Origin: Rhodoferax sp.
GTDB lineage: Bacteria; Pseudomonadota; Gammaproteobacteria; Burkholderiales; Burkholderiaceae_C
DNA length: 64,000 bases
NCBI RefSeq assembly: GCF_010365055.1
Contig: NZ_JAAFHA010000005.1
Span: 1 to 64,000 of the forward strand
Direction: 5' to 3'
Shown here: piece by piece, positions 48,378-57,480 of the stretch
Numbering within the stretch: the first letter of the stretch is position 1
How the letters are laid out: the number at the start of each line of letters is the position of its first letter
Notes under the pieces: model-generated
The model's input: only the letters and a program-made list of their open reading frames with translations
Told to the model about the DNA's origin: nothing
Database searches by the model: none
Position numbers and translations under genes: made by a program

Positions 48378-49169
48378 ATGCCCACCAACACGCTTGATAC
48401 ACCCGAAGTTGCCAGCATCAACGGCTTTGCATTGCACGCGGCTGGCGAAAATCTCTCGGCCGACGAACTGCGACAACGCGCCTGCTCCGAATTGCTGCGC
48501 CAAGCGGCTATTGCGAAGGGCCTGTTGCCGACCGGCGACAGCTTGTCCACCAACGGCGTGCTCAGCGAAGACGCCAGCAGCGCGATTGAAGCCCTGCTGG
48601 AGCAGAGCCTGGCCATGCCAGAGCCCTCCGAGCAGGCGTGCCGGCGCCATTACGCCGCACACATGAGCCTCTACAGCACCGGCGAGCGCGTCGAGGTGAG
48701 GCACATTCTGTTCGCCGTGACCCAAGGCGTCGATGTGGTGGCCCTGCGCAACCGGGCCGAGACCACTTTGCTCGACGTGCGTTGTCATGACGGCAGCGCC
48801 GCTGAAGACAGATTTGCGAAGGCCGCCAGCACGCTGTCCAATTGCCCCAGCGGGGCGCAGGGCGGCCAACTGGGATGGCTTGGCACAGCAGACTGTGCCC
48901 CAGAGTTTGCCAAGGAGATTTTTGGGAACAAAGAGGTGGGCGTGCTGCCGCGACTGGTGCACAGCCGTTTTGGCTTGCACGTGGTTGAAGTGCTAGCACG
49001 CGAGCCGGGGCAGGAGCGGCCGTTCGAGGCTGTCAGCGGCGCGGTCGCGATGTCACTCAAGAAAACGACCTATGTCACCGCCTTGCGTCAATACTTGCAG
49101 CTATTGGCTGGGCAAGCGCTCATCAACGGCGTCGACCTGGAGGCGTCCAGCACGCCCCTGGTGCAATAG
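48378..49169 (+). CDS. Parvulin-type peptidyl-prolyl isomerase in the nar operon
   Basis: 263-residue PpiC/NifM-like protein: an N-terminal helical domain (about 1-105) and a parvulin domain (about 106-215) with VEVRHILFAVT, GGQLGWLG and LVHSRFGLHVVEVL. There is no signal peptide, so it acts in the cytoplasm. It follows narI by 10 bases and lies before a hairpin, so it is the last gene of the operon; similar genes end nar operons in other beta-proteobacteria and are thought to help maturation of the reductase. Here that role is inferred. Confidence 0.88.
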   Translation: MPTNTLDTPEVASINGFALHAAGENLSADELRQRACSELLRQAAIAKGLLPTGDSLSTNGVLSEDASSAIEALLEQSLAMPEPSEQACRRHYAAHMSLYSTGERVEVRHILFAVTQGVDVVALRNRAETTLLDVRCHDGSAAEDRFAKAASTLSNCPSGAQGGQLGWLGTADCAPEFAKEIFGNKEVGVLPRLVHSRFGLHVVEVLAREPGQERPFEAVSGAVAMSLKKTTYVTALRQYLQLLAGQALINGVDLEASSTPLVQ

Positions 49170-49191
49170 GGGCTTGTCCGTGAACAAGCCC
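49170..49191 (+). terminator. Hairpin at the end of the nar operon
   Basis: GGGCTTGT (49170-49177) and ACAAGCCC (49184-49191), loop of 6, right after the isomerase stop codon. There is no T-tract, so termination there is likely weak or Rho-assisted; it may serve as a 3' stabiliser. Confidence 0.45.
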
Positions 49192-49215
49192 TAAGCGTGA
49201 CGAAAAAACGGCCCT

Positions 49216-49656
49216 CTAACCCAGGGCGTCGTTGACCTGATCATTGAACTCGGCCAGGCTGACGGCATTGCCAAGCTCGCGCGGCATGGCGTCGCGAATC
49301 GAGAAGACGCCAAGAATCTTGCCCGCCGCATTGATGATCGGCAAATGCCGAAAGCCACGCTCGATCATGATCACCACGGCCTCGGCCACTTTCATTTCAG
49401 GAACGATGCTGATGGGGTTGCGCGTCATCACCTCCGACGCAGGCGTGGACTTCGGGTCGAGCGCCTTGGCCAACACGCGGGTCATCAAGTCACGTTCGGT
49501 CAGGATGCCTTGCAGCGTCCCGGCCGCATCGATAACCAAAATACTGCCGCAGTTGGCCTTGGTCATGATGCAAGCGGCATCCCACACGCTGGCCTGCGGC
49601 AAAAGACTCACGACATGGCGTTGTGGAATTGATTGAAACACAGTGCGTTCAGTCAT
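49216..49656 (-). CDS. Tandem CBS-domain protein
   Basis: 146 residues made of two CBS motifs (about 8-65 and 75-130), each with the V/I-D-xx-G-x-LxG-I-LTERD pattern: VIDAAGTLQGILTERDLM and IINAAGKILGVFSIRDAM. CBS pairs bind adenine nucleotides (AMP, ATP, NADH) and act as energy sensors. It lies 46 bases downstream of korB on the same strand and may be cotranscribed. The start is ATG 49656, the conserved beginning MTERTVFQSIPQR; no effector domain is present. Confidence 0.87.
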   Translation of the reverse strand: MTERTVFQSIPQRHVVSLLPQASVWDAACIMTKANCGSILVIDAAGTLQGILTERDLMTRVLAKALDPKSTPASEVMTRNPISIVPEMKVAEAVVIMIERGFRHLPIINAAGKILGVFSIRDAMPRELGNAVSLAEFNDQVNDALG

Positions 49657-49702
49657 GATTTGCGTCCTGTTCAAAAAGTAGAGGGGAAAGTGCGGACCAG
49701 CA

Positions 49703-50758
49703 TCAGCGCAGGGCTGCGTTGATCTTGTCGAGCGCCTGAGCTCCCGGGCACAGTTGCTTGGCACCAAACTTGTTCAGGGGCGTGTCGCTGGTGTTTTGTG
49801 ACACATGCAGATCAACGGCCAGCGGATCGATGTATAGCAGGCCTGTGACCACTTCGCCGCGTTCCTGGTGCGCGTTGATGTAGCTGAGCGCCGCATAACG
49901 GTCAGTCGGATCGTAGTCGGTGTGCAGCTTGCGCAGACGCAACGTGGAGCCGTCGTGTTGCTCGACATCGACCACCTCGCCCGGCGCGTACTGGGTCGTG
50001 ATGGGACTGTGCTGCGGGATGAAATCAATGCGGCTGACCGCTTCATTGTGCGCACGCACATAGTCGTAGCTCTTGGTGCTGCCACCATGGTTGTTGAAGG
50101 TCACGCAAGGACTGATCACGTCAATGAACGCCGCACCACCGTGCTCGATCGCACCCTTGATCAGGGGCACCAGCTGCGCCTTGTCGCCCGAGAAGCTGCG
50201 CGCCACATAAGTTGCGCCCAGTTGCAGGGCCAAGCCAACCAGATCGACGGGGCTGTCACGGTTGATGGCCCCTTTCTTACTCTTGGAGCCGCGGTCGGCC
50301 GTGGGCGAAAACTGCCCCTTGGTCAGCCCATAAACACCGTTGTTCTCGACAATGTAGGCCATGCGCACGCCGCGCCGCATGGCATTGGCGAACTGTCCTA
50401 AACCAATGGAGGCAGAGTCGCCATCGCCCGACACGCCCAGGTAGAGCAAGTCGCGGTTAGCCAGATTGGCACCCGTCAACACGGAGGGCATGCGCCCGTG
50501 CACGGTATTGAAGCCATGCGAAGCGCCCAGAAAATAAGTAGGCGTCTTGGAACTGCAGCCAATGCCCGACAACTTGGCCACCCGATGCGGCTCAATGTCC
50601 AATTCAAAACAGGCTTGAATAATGGCCGCGGAGATGGAGTCGTGGCCGCAGCCGGCACACAGTGTAGAAACCGGGCCTTCGTAGTCGCGACGGGTGTAAC
50701 CGACCTTGTTCTTGGTCAGTTCTGGATGATGCATCCGCGGTTTGGCAATGTAGGTCAT
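49703..50758 (-). CDS. korB: 2-oxoacid:acceptor oxidoreductase beta subunit (KorB-like)
   Basis: Thiamine-pyrophosphate-binding subunit of a 2-oxoacid:ferredoxin oxidoreductase-type enzyme, probably acting on 2-oxoglutarate. 351 residues. TPP and Mg motif: GDGDSASIGLGQFANAMR ... ENNGVYGLTKGQ. Cysteines in LCAGCGHDS and GIGCSSK are typical ligands of the beta-subunit [4Fe-4S] cluster. ATG overlaps the korA stop by ATGA (50755-50758). With korA and the flavoprotein it should form a three-gene complex; see korC. Confidence 0.92.
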   Translation of the reverse strand: MTYIAKPRMHHPELTKNKVGYTRRDYEGPVSTLCAGCGHDSISAAIIQACFELDIEPHRVAKLSGIGCSSKTPTYFLGASHGFNTVHGRMPSVLTGANLANRDLLYLGVSGDGDSASIGLGQFANAMRRGVRMAYIVENNGVYGLTKGQFSPTADRGSKSKKGAINRDSPVDLVGLALQLGATYVARSFSGDKAQLVPLIKGAIEHGGAAFIDVISPCVTFNNHGGSTKSYDYVRAHNEAVSRIDFIPQHSPITTQYAPGEVVDVEQHDGSTLRLRKLHTDYDPTDRYAALSYINAHQERGEVVTGLLYIDPLAVDLHVSQNTSDTPLNKFGAKQLCPGAQALDKINAALR

Positions 50759-52605
50759 GCGACCTCCTTTTGCAGGGAAGTAATGGAAGAATCTGAGACC
50801 AGCGCGTTCAGGTTCTTGCTGATGGCCTGGGTGATAAAGCGCGCCGTGATCGGCGTGCCGTCGTAATGCAGCACCTTGACCAGGCGCTTGGGATCAACCT
50901 CCAACTCGTTGACCAGCAGCGAGCGCATTTGCGCATCACGGTTTTGCTCGACCACAAACACCTTGTCATGCTCCGCAATGAAGCGATCCACCGAGGCCGG
51001 GAACGGAAATGCCAGCAGGCGCATGGCATCCAGATGCACGCCCTGCTCTTCAAGCACATCCAGCGCTTCGCGCATGGCCGGGCTGGTGGAGCCAAAGTAG
51101 ATCACACCAAAACGGGTGGCCTGAGGTGCCTTGCGCAGCAAAGGCTGCGGCACCAGATCGGCGGCGGTTTTGAACTTCTTGAGCAGACGTTCCATGTTGT
51201 AGATGTAATCCGGCCCCTTCTCGGAGTAGCGGGCGTAGGCATCCTTGGACGTGCCGCGCGTAAAGTAGGAACCCTTACTTGGATGCGTACCCGGCAGCGT
51301 GCGCCAAGGAATGCCGTCGCCGTCAACGTCTTTATACCGACCAAAATCTTTGCCGGCTTCAAGTTCTTCAGCGGTCATGACCTTGCCGCGATCGTACTCA
51401 CGCGCGTCGTCCCAGACAAAAGGCTTGCACAGACGCTGATTCATGCCAATGTCCAGATCGGACATCACAAAAATTGGCGTTTGCAGTCGGTCTGCCAAGT
51501 CAAGTGCCGTTGCTGCATGCTCAAAACACTCATGCGGGTCTTGCGGAAACAACATCACATGCTTGGTGTCGCCATGCGACGCATAGGCGCAAGCGAGCAG
51601 ATCAGACTGCTGCGTGCGCGTGGGCATGCCGGTGGAAGGGCCGCCGCGCTGCACATTGATGAGCGTGACCGGAATCTCGGCAAAATAAGCCAGGCCAAGG
51701 AACTCGGTCATCAGCGATATGCCGGCGCCAGAGGTGGCGGTAAAAGAGCGTGCCCCATTCCAACCTGCGCCAATCGCCATGCCGATCGACGCCAGTTCGT
51801 CCTCACACTGCACAATCGCGTAGTTGTGTTGGCCGGTTTCCGGATCAATACGGTACTTGTCGCAGTATTTCTGGAACGCCTCAGGCACCGAGGACGATGG
51901 CGTGATCGGGTACCAGGCCGCGACTGTGGCGCCGCCGTAGACGCAACCCAAACCGAGCGCGCTGTTGCCATCGGTAAAAATCTGGTCGCCCACTTTGTCA
52001 GACCGGCGCACCCGAATGCCCAGCGGCGCCTCCATATGCTGTTTGACGTAGTCGCGGCCCAGATGGATCGCGCGCACATTGGACTCAAGCAGCCGCTCCT
52101 TGCCCTTGAACTGCTCGGCAAAGAGCTTTTCAAAGACACTGGCGTCGAGGTCGAGCAGCACCGACAGTGCGCCCACATAAATGATGTTCTTGAACAACTG
52201 GCGTTGCCGGGGTTCGGTATACGCCGCATTGCTGATTTCGGTCAGGGGAACGCCGATGACCTGCACGTCCTTGCGAAACTTGGACTCGGGAATGGGCCGC
52301 GTGCTATCGTAAAAAAGATAGCCACCGGGCTCGATTTCGGCCACGTCCGCGTCCCAGGTCTGGGGATTCATGGCGACCATCATGTCGACGCCACCGCGAC
52401 GTCCGTGATAGCCCTTTTCGCAGACCCGCGCTTCGTACCAGGTTGGCATGCCCTGAATGTTGCTGGGGAAAATGTTGCGCGGACTGACCGGCACGCCCAT
52501 GCGCATCACGGCCTTGGCAAACAGCTCATTGGCAGACGCCGAGCCAGACCCGTTGATATTGGCAAATTTAATGACGAAATCGTTAATGGCTTCAATGCGC
52601 TTCAT
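50755..52605 (-). CDS. korA: 2-oxoacid:acceptor oxidoreductase alpha subunit (gamma-alpha fusion, KorA-like)
   Basis: 616 residues: an N-terminal gamma domain (about 1-190, NGSGSASANELFAKAVMRMG) fused to an alpha domain (about 200-610, GCVYGGATVAAWYPITPSSS). The GxxxAxWYPITPSSS pattern is the KorA/VorA pyrimidine-binding end of 2-oxoacid oxidoreductases. The fused gamma-alpha form is the type found in KorAB of beta-proteobacteria. Start and stop overlap neighbours by ATGA, so all three genes are translationally coupled. Confidence 0.92.
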   Translation of the reverse strand: MKRIEAINDFVIKFANINGSGSASANELFAKAVMRMGVPVSPRNIFPSNIQGMPTWYEARVCEKGYHGRRGGVDMMVAMNPQTWDADVAEIEPGGYLFYDSTRPIPESKFRKDVQVIGVPLTEISNAAYTEPRQRQLFKNIIYVGALSVLLDLDASVFEKLFAEQFKGKERLLESNVRAIHLGRDYVKQHMEAPLGIRVRRSDKVGDQIFTDGNSALGLGCVYGGATVAAWYPITPSSSVPEAFQKYCDKYRIDPETGQHNYAIVQCEDELASIGMAIGAGWNGARSFTATSGAGISLMTEFLGLAYFAEIPVTLINVQRGGPSTGMPTRTQQSDLLACAYASHGDTKHVMLFPQDPHECFEHAATALDLADRLQTPIFVMSDLDIGMNQRLCKPFVWDDAREYDRGKVMTAEELEAGKDFGRYKDVDGDGIPWRTLPGTHPSKGSYFTRGTSKDAYARYSEKGPDYIYNMERLLKKFKTAADLVPQPLLRKAPQATRFGVIYFGSTSPAMREALDVLEEQGVHLDAMRLLAFPFPASVDRFIAEHDKVFVVEQNRDAQMRSLLVNELEVDPKRLVKVLHYDGTPITARFITQAISKNLNALVSDSSITSLQKEVA

Positions 52606-54428
52606 GCGGCCTCCGTTTGTACTTTGCGGCTGTCACGACACCCGGAACCGGCCTGGGTCGTGTTCAGCAAGAATTTCTGCATGTCCCAGGCGCCGGTTGG
52701 GCAACGTTCGGCACACAAACCACAGTGCAGGCAGACGTCTTCGTCCTTTACCATGACGCGCCCGGTCTTGAGCTCGCCCGAGACATACAGGTCTTGCGAC
52801 GTATGGTGCGCCGGGGCTTTCAGCCGCGTACGCAAATCGGCCTCGTCACCATTGCTGGTGAAGGTGATGCAGTCCATGGGGCAGATATCGACACAGGCAT
52901 CACACTCGATGCAGGTGTCGCGGTTGAACACGGTCTGCACATCGCAGTTCAGACAACGACTGGCTTCCTTGAATGCCGTCGCCGCATCAAAGCCCAACTC
53001 CACTTCCACGCGGATGCTGGCCAGCGCCACTTCGGCCTTGGCCCAAGGCACGACAAAACGTTTGTCGCCCGAGACATCGTTGCTGTAGCTCCACTCGTGA
53101 ATGCCCATCTTCTGGGACATCAGGTTGGTGCGCGGTGCCGGGCGCACATCAACCGCCTCGCCATTGAGAAACCGGTCAATCGACACCGCGGCTTCGTGCC
53201 CATGCGCCACAGCCGTGATGATGTTTTTGGGTCCGTAGGCCGCGTCGCCGCCGAAGAAAACCTTGGGCATCCCGGACTGGAAGGTGTTCTCTCCCAGCAC
53301 CGGCAAGCCCCAGCGGTCAAATTCAATGCCGCAATCGCGCTCAATCCAGTGGAACGAGTTTTCTTGACCGACCGCCACGAGGACGGTGTCACACTCGAAA
53401 AACACATCGGGTGCGCCCGTTGGAACCAGAGAGCGACGACCCTTTTCGTCATAGACAGCGCTCACGATCTCGAAAGTCATACCGACAAGCTTGCCATCCT
53501 TGTGTTCATAAGCCTTGGGAACGTGGTAGTTGATGATCGGGATGCCTTCATGCACCGCGTCTTCTTTCTCCCAAGGCGAGGCTTTCATTTCCTCGAACCC
53601 GCTGCGCACGATCACTTTGACATCGGTGCCGCCGAGACGCCGCGCAGAGCGGCAGCAGTCCATGGCCGTGTTACCACCGCCCAGCACGATGACACGTGGT
53701 CCCACACTGGTGACGTGGCCAAATGAAACCGAAGCCAGCCAGTCGATGCCGAGGTGGATGTTGGCAGCAGCCTCTTTGCGGCCAGGGGCATCCAGATCGC
53801 GCCCGCGAGGCGCGCCGCAGCCGACAAACACCGCGTCATAGCCCTGCGTCAACAAGTCCTTCATGGAGTCGATGCGCTGGTTATTCTTGAACTGGACGCC
53901 CAGGTCAAAGATGTAGCCGGTTTCTTCGTCAATGACAGACTCCGGCAGCCGAAAACGGGGGATTTGGGTGCGCACAAAGCCGCCGGCCTTGGCTTCGCCT
54001 TCAAACACGGTCACCTGGTAGCCCAGCGGCGCGAGGTCGCGTGCCACGGTGAGCGATGCCGGCCCGGCGCCAACACAGGCAATACGCTTGCCATTGGACG
54101 GCGCCACCTGCGGCATGCGTGCCTTGACATCATCCTTGTTGTCCGCAGCCACGCGCTTGAGGCGACAAATCGCCACCGGCTCGGGCTTGACACCATTGTT
54201 TTCCTCGACCCGACCACGACGGCAGGCGGGCTCGCAAGGACGGTCGCAGGTGCGCCCGAGAATGCCTGGAAACACGTTGGACACCCAGTTGATCATGTAG
54301 GCGTCGGTATAACGCCCTTGACCAATCAGACGAATGTATTCAGGAACGGGGGTGTGAGCCGGACAGGCCCATTGACAGTCAACGACTTTGTGAAAATAAG
54401 CCGGATTGCCCAGATTGGTAGCTTGCAA
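52602..54428 (-). CDS. FAD/NAD(P)-binding Fe-S oxidoreductase (GltD-like, KorC candidate)
   Basis: 608-residue flavoprotein resembling the small subunit of glutamate synthase. N-terminal Cys-rich cluster region (VDCQWACPAHTPVPEYIRL, GRTCDRPCEPACRRG), FAD site VGAGPASLTVARDLAPLG, NAD(P) site VLGGGNTAMDCCRSA, and two ferredoxin-like [4Fe-4S] motifs at the C-terminus (CIECDACVDICP, CLHCGLCAERCP). It is upstream of and ATGA-coupled to korA. Azoarcus evansii has such a third subunit, KorC, making a 2-oxoglutarate:NADP oxidoreductase; the same role is inferred here. The start is TTG 54428, supported by AGGAGA 5 bases before it. Confidence 0.88.
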   Translation of the reverse strand: MQATNLGNPAYFHKVVDCQWACPAHTPVPEYIRLIGQGRYTDAYMINWVSNVFPGILGRTCDRPCEPACRRGRVEENNGVKPEPVAICRLKRVAADNKDDVKARMPQVAPSNGKRIACVGAGPASLTVARDLAPLGYQVTVFEGEAKAGGFVRTQIPRFRLPESVIDEETGYIFDLGVQFKNNQRIDSMKDLLTQGYDAVFVGCGAPRGRDLDAPGRKEAAANIHLGIDWLASVSFGHVTSVGPRVIVLGGGNTAMDCCRSARRLGGTDVKVIVRSGFEEMKASPWEKEDAVHEGIPIINYHVPKAYEHKDGKLVGMTFEIVSAVYDEKGRRSLVPTGAPDVFFECDTVLVAVGQENSFHWIERDCGIEFDRWGLPVLGENTFQSGMPKVFFGGDAAYGPKNIITAVAHGHEAAVSIDRFLNGEAVDVRPAPRTNLMSQKMGIHEWSYSNDVSGDKRFVVPWAKAEVALASIRVEVELGFDAATAFKEASRCLNCDVQTVFNRDTCIECDACVDICPMDCITFTSNGDEADLRTRLKAPAHHTSQDLYVSGELKTGRVMVKDEDVCLHCGLCAERCPTGAWDMQKFLLNTTQAGSGCRDSRKVQTEAA

Positions 54429-54500
54429 TTTTGTCTCCTATACCCTTGATACACCGCTGCTGCGAGGGTGCTTGAAAAAGTGTACACGGGTAGGACTGTA

Positions 54501-54518
54501 ATTCACTCTCAAGTGAAT
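54501..54518. promoter_or_regulatory. Palindromic candidate operator upstream of the kor operon
   Basis: ATTCAC, 6 bases, GTGAAT is a perfect 6-6-6 inverted repeat 73 bases before the flavoprotein start. A second palindrome, GTGTACAC at 54479-54486, lies nearer the start. No regulator can be named. Confidence 0.4.
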
Positions 54519-54592
54519 CCGGCAGTCGTGAGCCACAAAGGCGTTAGTTTTTGACCCAACGCAAATAGCTGACATTGACCCGCATCCAAAGG

Positions 54593-55126
54593 TCAGGCGG
54601 CCCCTGTCAAAAGGTTTCCAAACGCAACAACAACCTCTGCCGGGGCCTGCACCAACTCAATCAAGACGCCCTCGCCACTGATTGGAAATTCGTCATTCGA
54701 TTTGGGATGCAGGAAACAGATGTCAAAACCAGCGGCACCCTGGCGGATGCCCCCGGGCGCAAAGCGAACACCTTGGGCCGTGAGCCATTGCACGGCAGCT
54801 GGCAGGTCGTCTATCCAGAGTCCGATGTGGTTCAGCGGTGTGCTTTGCACGGCAGGCTTCTTATCGGGGTCGACTGGCTGCATCAGGTCAACCTCGACCT
54901 TGAACGGGCCGCTACCCATGGCGCAAATATCTTCATCCACGTTTTCGCGCTCGCTCCTGAAAGTACCGGTCACCTCCAGACCCAGCATGTCAACCCAGAG
55001 CCTTTGCAGTCTGGTTTTGTCTGTTCCACCAATGGCAACTTGCTGGATACCCAGCACCTTAAAGGGCCGCTCCTGCGCCTGGTCGGTGCTGAGCTTGACG
55101 AAAGGTCCAAGCGATTGGCTGCTCAT
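54593..55126 (-). CDS. mce: Methylmalonyl-CoA epimerase (VOC family)
   Basis: Converts (S)- to (R)-methylmalonyl-CoA between propionyl-CoA carboxylase and the mutase. 177-residue VOC protein with [20 protein letters not shown] and the epimerase-typical [20 protein letters not shown] (His/Glu metal ligands; the usual FLHPKSxxGVLIEL is expanded by a few residues). It overlaps the end of pccA by ATGA and is the last gene of the mcm-pcc operon. The N-terminal 20 residues are extra. The call is helped strongly by context. Confidence 0.8.
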   Translation of the reverse strand: MSSQSLGPFVKLSTDQAQERPFKVLGIQQVAIGGTDKTRLQRLWVDMLGLEVTGTFRSERENVDEDICAMGSGPFKVEVDLMQPVDPDKKPAVQSTPLNHIGLWIDDLPAAVQWLTAQGVRFAPGGIRQGAAGFDICFLHPKSNDEFPISGEGVLIELVQAPAEVVVAFGNLLTGAA

Positions 55127-57177
55127 GCAAACTCCACAATCGCCTGATCCACGGTCAGACTCTCTCCCTTGGCCGCCAACACTTTGGCCACCACACCATC
55201 GGCTGTCGCAAACAACACGTTTTCCATCTTCATCGCCTCAATCACCGCCACGCGCTCACCCGCGAGCACCTTCTGCCCGGGTACCACCGCCACTTCCACC
55301 AGCAAGCCTGGCATCGGCGACAGCACAAAGCGACTCATGTCGGGCGGCGCCTTGTAGGGCATCAGGGTATAGAGTTCGGCCGCACGCTTGGACAGCACCA
55401 GCGTGTCGATTTGCGTGCCGTTGTGCGAGACCCGGATCGCCAGCGGATTTTTGCCCGCCAAGCTGCCGCGCTCGACCTGAGCGGTGAACGGATCGCCGTT
55501 GCAAGTGCCCTCCACACGCACTTGACCGAGATGATAATTGCTACAAATTTTGTAGCTTCTGGCACCCACCCTGACTAGGCTGGAGCCTGTTTTACCTTCA
55601 AAATCTGTGACCACAACCGGGGTCGGCTTGGAGACGCCTTGCTGACCGAGGGTCACCACCACAAAGTCTTCGCCCACCTCGACCTCATGACCCTCCATCT
55701 GCCCGCTGATAAAGGTGGCGCGGTTGCGGTACATGCGGTTAACAAAGGCAGCCAGCGCAATCAACCAGTCAGCATCAGCGTGCGGCACATCTTCGGCGCG
55801 GAAACCTTTTGAATAATTTTCCGCGATGAAGCCGGTGTTGAAGTCCCCGGCCACAAACTTGGGATGCGCCAGCAGAGCGGCCTGAAACGGGATGTTGCTG
55901 CTGATACCCCGAATCACAAAACCATTGAGCGCTTCGCGCATTTTGGCAATGGCATCCAGGCGGTCCTTGCCGTGCACTATCAGCTTGCCGATCATCGAGT
56001 CGTAAAACATGGGAATCTCGCCGCCGTCCTGCACCCCGGTATCGACCCGCACGCCGAACCAATGGTCAGTGTCGGCGGCAAACATGGTCTGCGCCGGTGG
56101 TTGGAATCGCACTAAACGTCCGGTGGAGGGCAAGAAGCTTCGGAACGGATCTTCTGCGTTGATGCGGCACTCAATCGCCCAGCCATCGCGCTTCACTTCG
56201 GCCTGTGTCAAAGGCAACTTTTCACCGGCGGCGACGCGAATCATCAACTCCACCAGGTCCAGGCCGGTGATGCACTCAGTCACCGGGTGCTCGACCTGCA
56301 AGCGGGTATTCATCTCCAGAAAGTAAAAACTCTGGTCCTTGCCGACCACAAACTCGACCGTGCCGGCACTCTGGTAGTTCACCGCTTTGGCCAAGGCCAC
56401 GGCCTGCTCGCCCATCGCTTTGCGGGTCGCCTCGCTGATGAAGGATGAGGGCGCTTCTTCCAGCACCTTTTGATGACGGCGCTGCAGCGAGCATTCCCGC
56501 TCATTGAGATACACCACGTTGCCAAAGCTGTCGCCAATCAACTGGATTTCAATGTGGCGCGGCTCCTCGACATACTTCTCGACGAATACCCGGTCGTCAC
56601 CAAAGCTGCTGCGCGCTTCGTTGCGGCAGCTGGTATAGCCCTCAAACGCCTCCTTGTCGTTGTAGGCGACGCGCAGGCCTTTGCCGCCGCCGCCCGCGCT
56701 GGCTTTGATCATGACGGGGTAGCCAATGCCCTGGGCAATTTCAACCGCGCTTTCAGCCGTTTCTATTGCGCTGTTGACGCCCGGAATGCAGTTCACCCCG
56801 GCCGCGCCAGCCAGCTTCTTCGACTCAATCTTGTCGCCCATGGCGGCCATCGAGTAGTGCTTGGGGCCGATGAAGACAATGCCTTCTTCTTCCACTTTTT
56901 TTGCAAACGCGGCGTTCTCGCTCAAGAAACCATAGCCAGGATGCAGTGCCTGGGCGCCGGTCTGCTTGCAAGCGGCGATGATTTTGTCGCCCTGCAAATA
57001 ACTGTCGCGGCTCGGCGCCGGGCCGATGTTGACGGCCTCGTCGGCCAGCAGCACATGGCGCGCGTCCTTGTCGGCGTCGGAATACACCGCCACCGTTTTT
57101 ATTCCCATCTTGCGGGCAGTGACGATGACGCGACAGGCGATTTCGCCACGGTTGGCGATCAGGATTTTGGTAAACAT
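55123..57177 (-). CDS. pccA: Propionyl/acetyl-CoA carboxylase alpha subunit (biotin carboxylase + BCCP)
   Basis: ATP-dependent biotin carboxylase carrying its own biotin domain, 684 residues. Start [18 protein letters not shown] with AGGAGT before ATG 57177; ATP-grasp glycine loop [25 protein letters not shown] active-site region; C-terminal BCCP with EAMKMEN, the biotinylated Lys. With the downstream epimerase and upstream mutase this is most likely propionyl-CoA carboxylase. A palindromic repeat copy (55536-55592) is translated as residues about 529-547 ([16 protein letters not shown]) in the linker region before the BCCP domain, in a frame different from the other gene-internal copies. Confidence 0.93.
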   Translation of the reverse strand: MFTKILIANRGEIACRVIVTARKMGIKTVAVYSDADKDARHVLLADEAVNIGPAPSRDSYLQGDKIIAACKQTGAQALHPGYGFLSENAAFAKKVEEEGIVFIGPKHYSMAAMGDKIESKKLAGAAGVNCIPGVNSAIETAESAVEIAQGIGYPVMIKASAGGGGKGLRVAYNDKEAFEGYTSCRNEARSSFGDDRVFVEKYVEEPRHIEIQLIGDSFGNVVYLNERECSLQRRHQKVLEEAPSSFISEATRKAMGEQAVALAKAVNYQSAGTVEFVVGKDQSFYFLEMNTRLQVEHPVTECITGLDLVELMIRVAAGEKLPLTQAEVKRDGWAIECRINAEDPFRSFLPSTGRLVRFQPPAQTMFAADTDHWFGVRVDTGVQDGGEIPMFYDSMIGKLIVHGKDRLDAIAKMREALNGFVIRGISSNIPFQAALLAHPKFVAGDFNTGFIAENYSKGFRAEDVPHADADWLIALAAFVNRMYRNRATFISGQMEGHEVEVGEDFVVVTLGQQGVSKPTPVVVTDFEGKTGSSLVRVGARSYKICSNYHLGQVRVEGTCNGDPFTAQVERGSLAGKNPLAIRVSHNGTQIDTLVLSKRAAELYTLMPYKAPPDMSRFVLSPMPGLLVEVAVVPGQKVLAGERVAVIEAMKMENVLFATADGVVAKVLAAKGESLTVDQAIVEFA
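55536..55592 (+). repeat. Palindromic repeat copy inside pccA (different frame)
   Basis: ATTGCTACAAATTTTGTAGC palindrome, an altered spacer, then CTAGGCTGGAGCCTGTTTT, so the GACGGGGG block is partly lost. The gene reads it one frame away from the rlmD/rpoS/meaB frame, which here would give a TAG stop. Confidence 0.75.
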
Positions 57178-57251
57178 TTCAATACTCCTAACAATTTCTA
57201 GAGAGCCAGCGTTGGCTTTCGTTCTGGTTGTGGTGCGTCGTGTCTGAGCCC

Positions 57252-57348
57252 GCAATGGGCACGGCGTATCTACCTCCGCTCATGTCCCCCGCCCGCCGAA
57301 GCGGGCTCCTCCTTTACTTCGCTGCGGCAGATACGCCATGCCCATTGC
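57252..57348 (-). repeat. Structured repeat element, copy A (20-bp arms)
   Basis: Arms GCAATGGGCACGGCGTATCT (57252-57271) and its complement at 57329-57348 differ at one base. Inside, read on the minus strand, lie GTAAAGGAGGAG, a hairpin GCCCGC-TTCG-GCGGGC and CGGGGGACA. Copy B carries the same blocks on the other strand. Confidence 0.8.
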
Positions 57349-57392
57349 TGCGAAGGAAGTTTGGCTAGGGACAGAGCAATACCCAACACCCA

Positions 57393-57480
57393 GGATCGGG
57401 CTTCCTGGGCGTTTTGCGCAGGTAAAGGAGGAGGCCGAAGGCCGGGGGACACGGAGCAAAACGTCCGGGTGGCCCGATCC
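57393..57480 (+). repeat. Structured repeat element, copy B (25-bp imperfect arms)
   Basis: Left arm GGATCGGGC...GGGCGTTTTGC (57393-57417) and right arm GCAAAACGTCC...GCCCGATCC (57456-57480), about 20 of 25 pairs. Core read on the plus strand: GTAAAGGAGGAG, hairpin GGCC-GAA-GGCC, CGGGGGACA. The arms are unrelated to those of copy A. Confidence 0.75.

Noticed and set aside
50866..53088. 740-codon open frame on the plus strand
   Set aside because: Runs antisense across korA and the flavoprotein gene, both with clear motifs and ATGA coupling.
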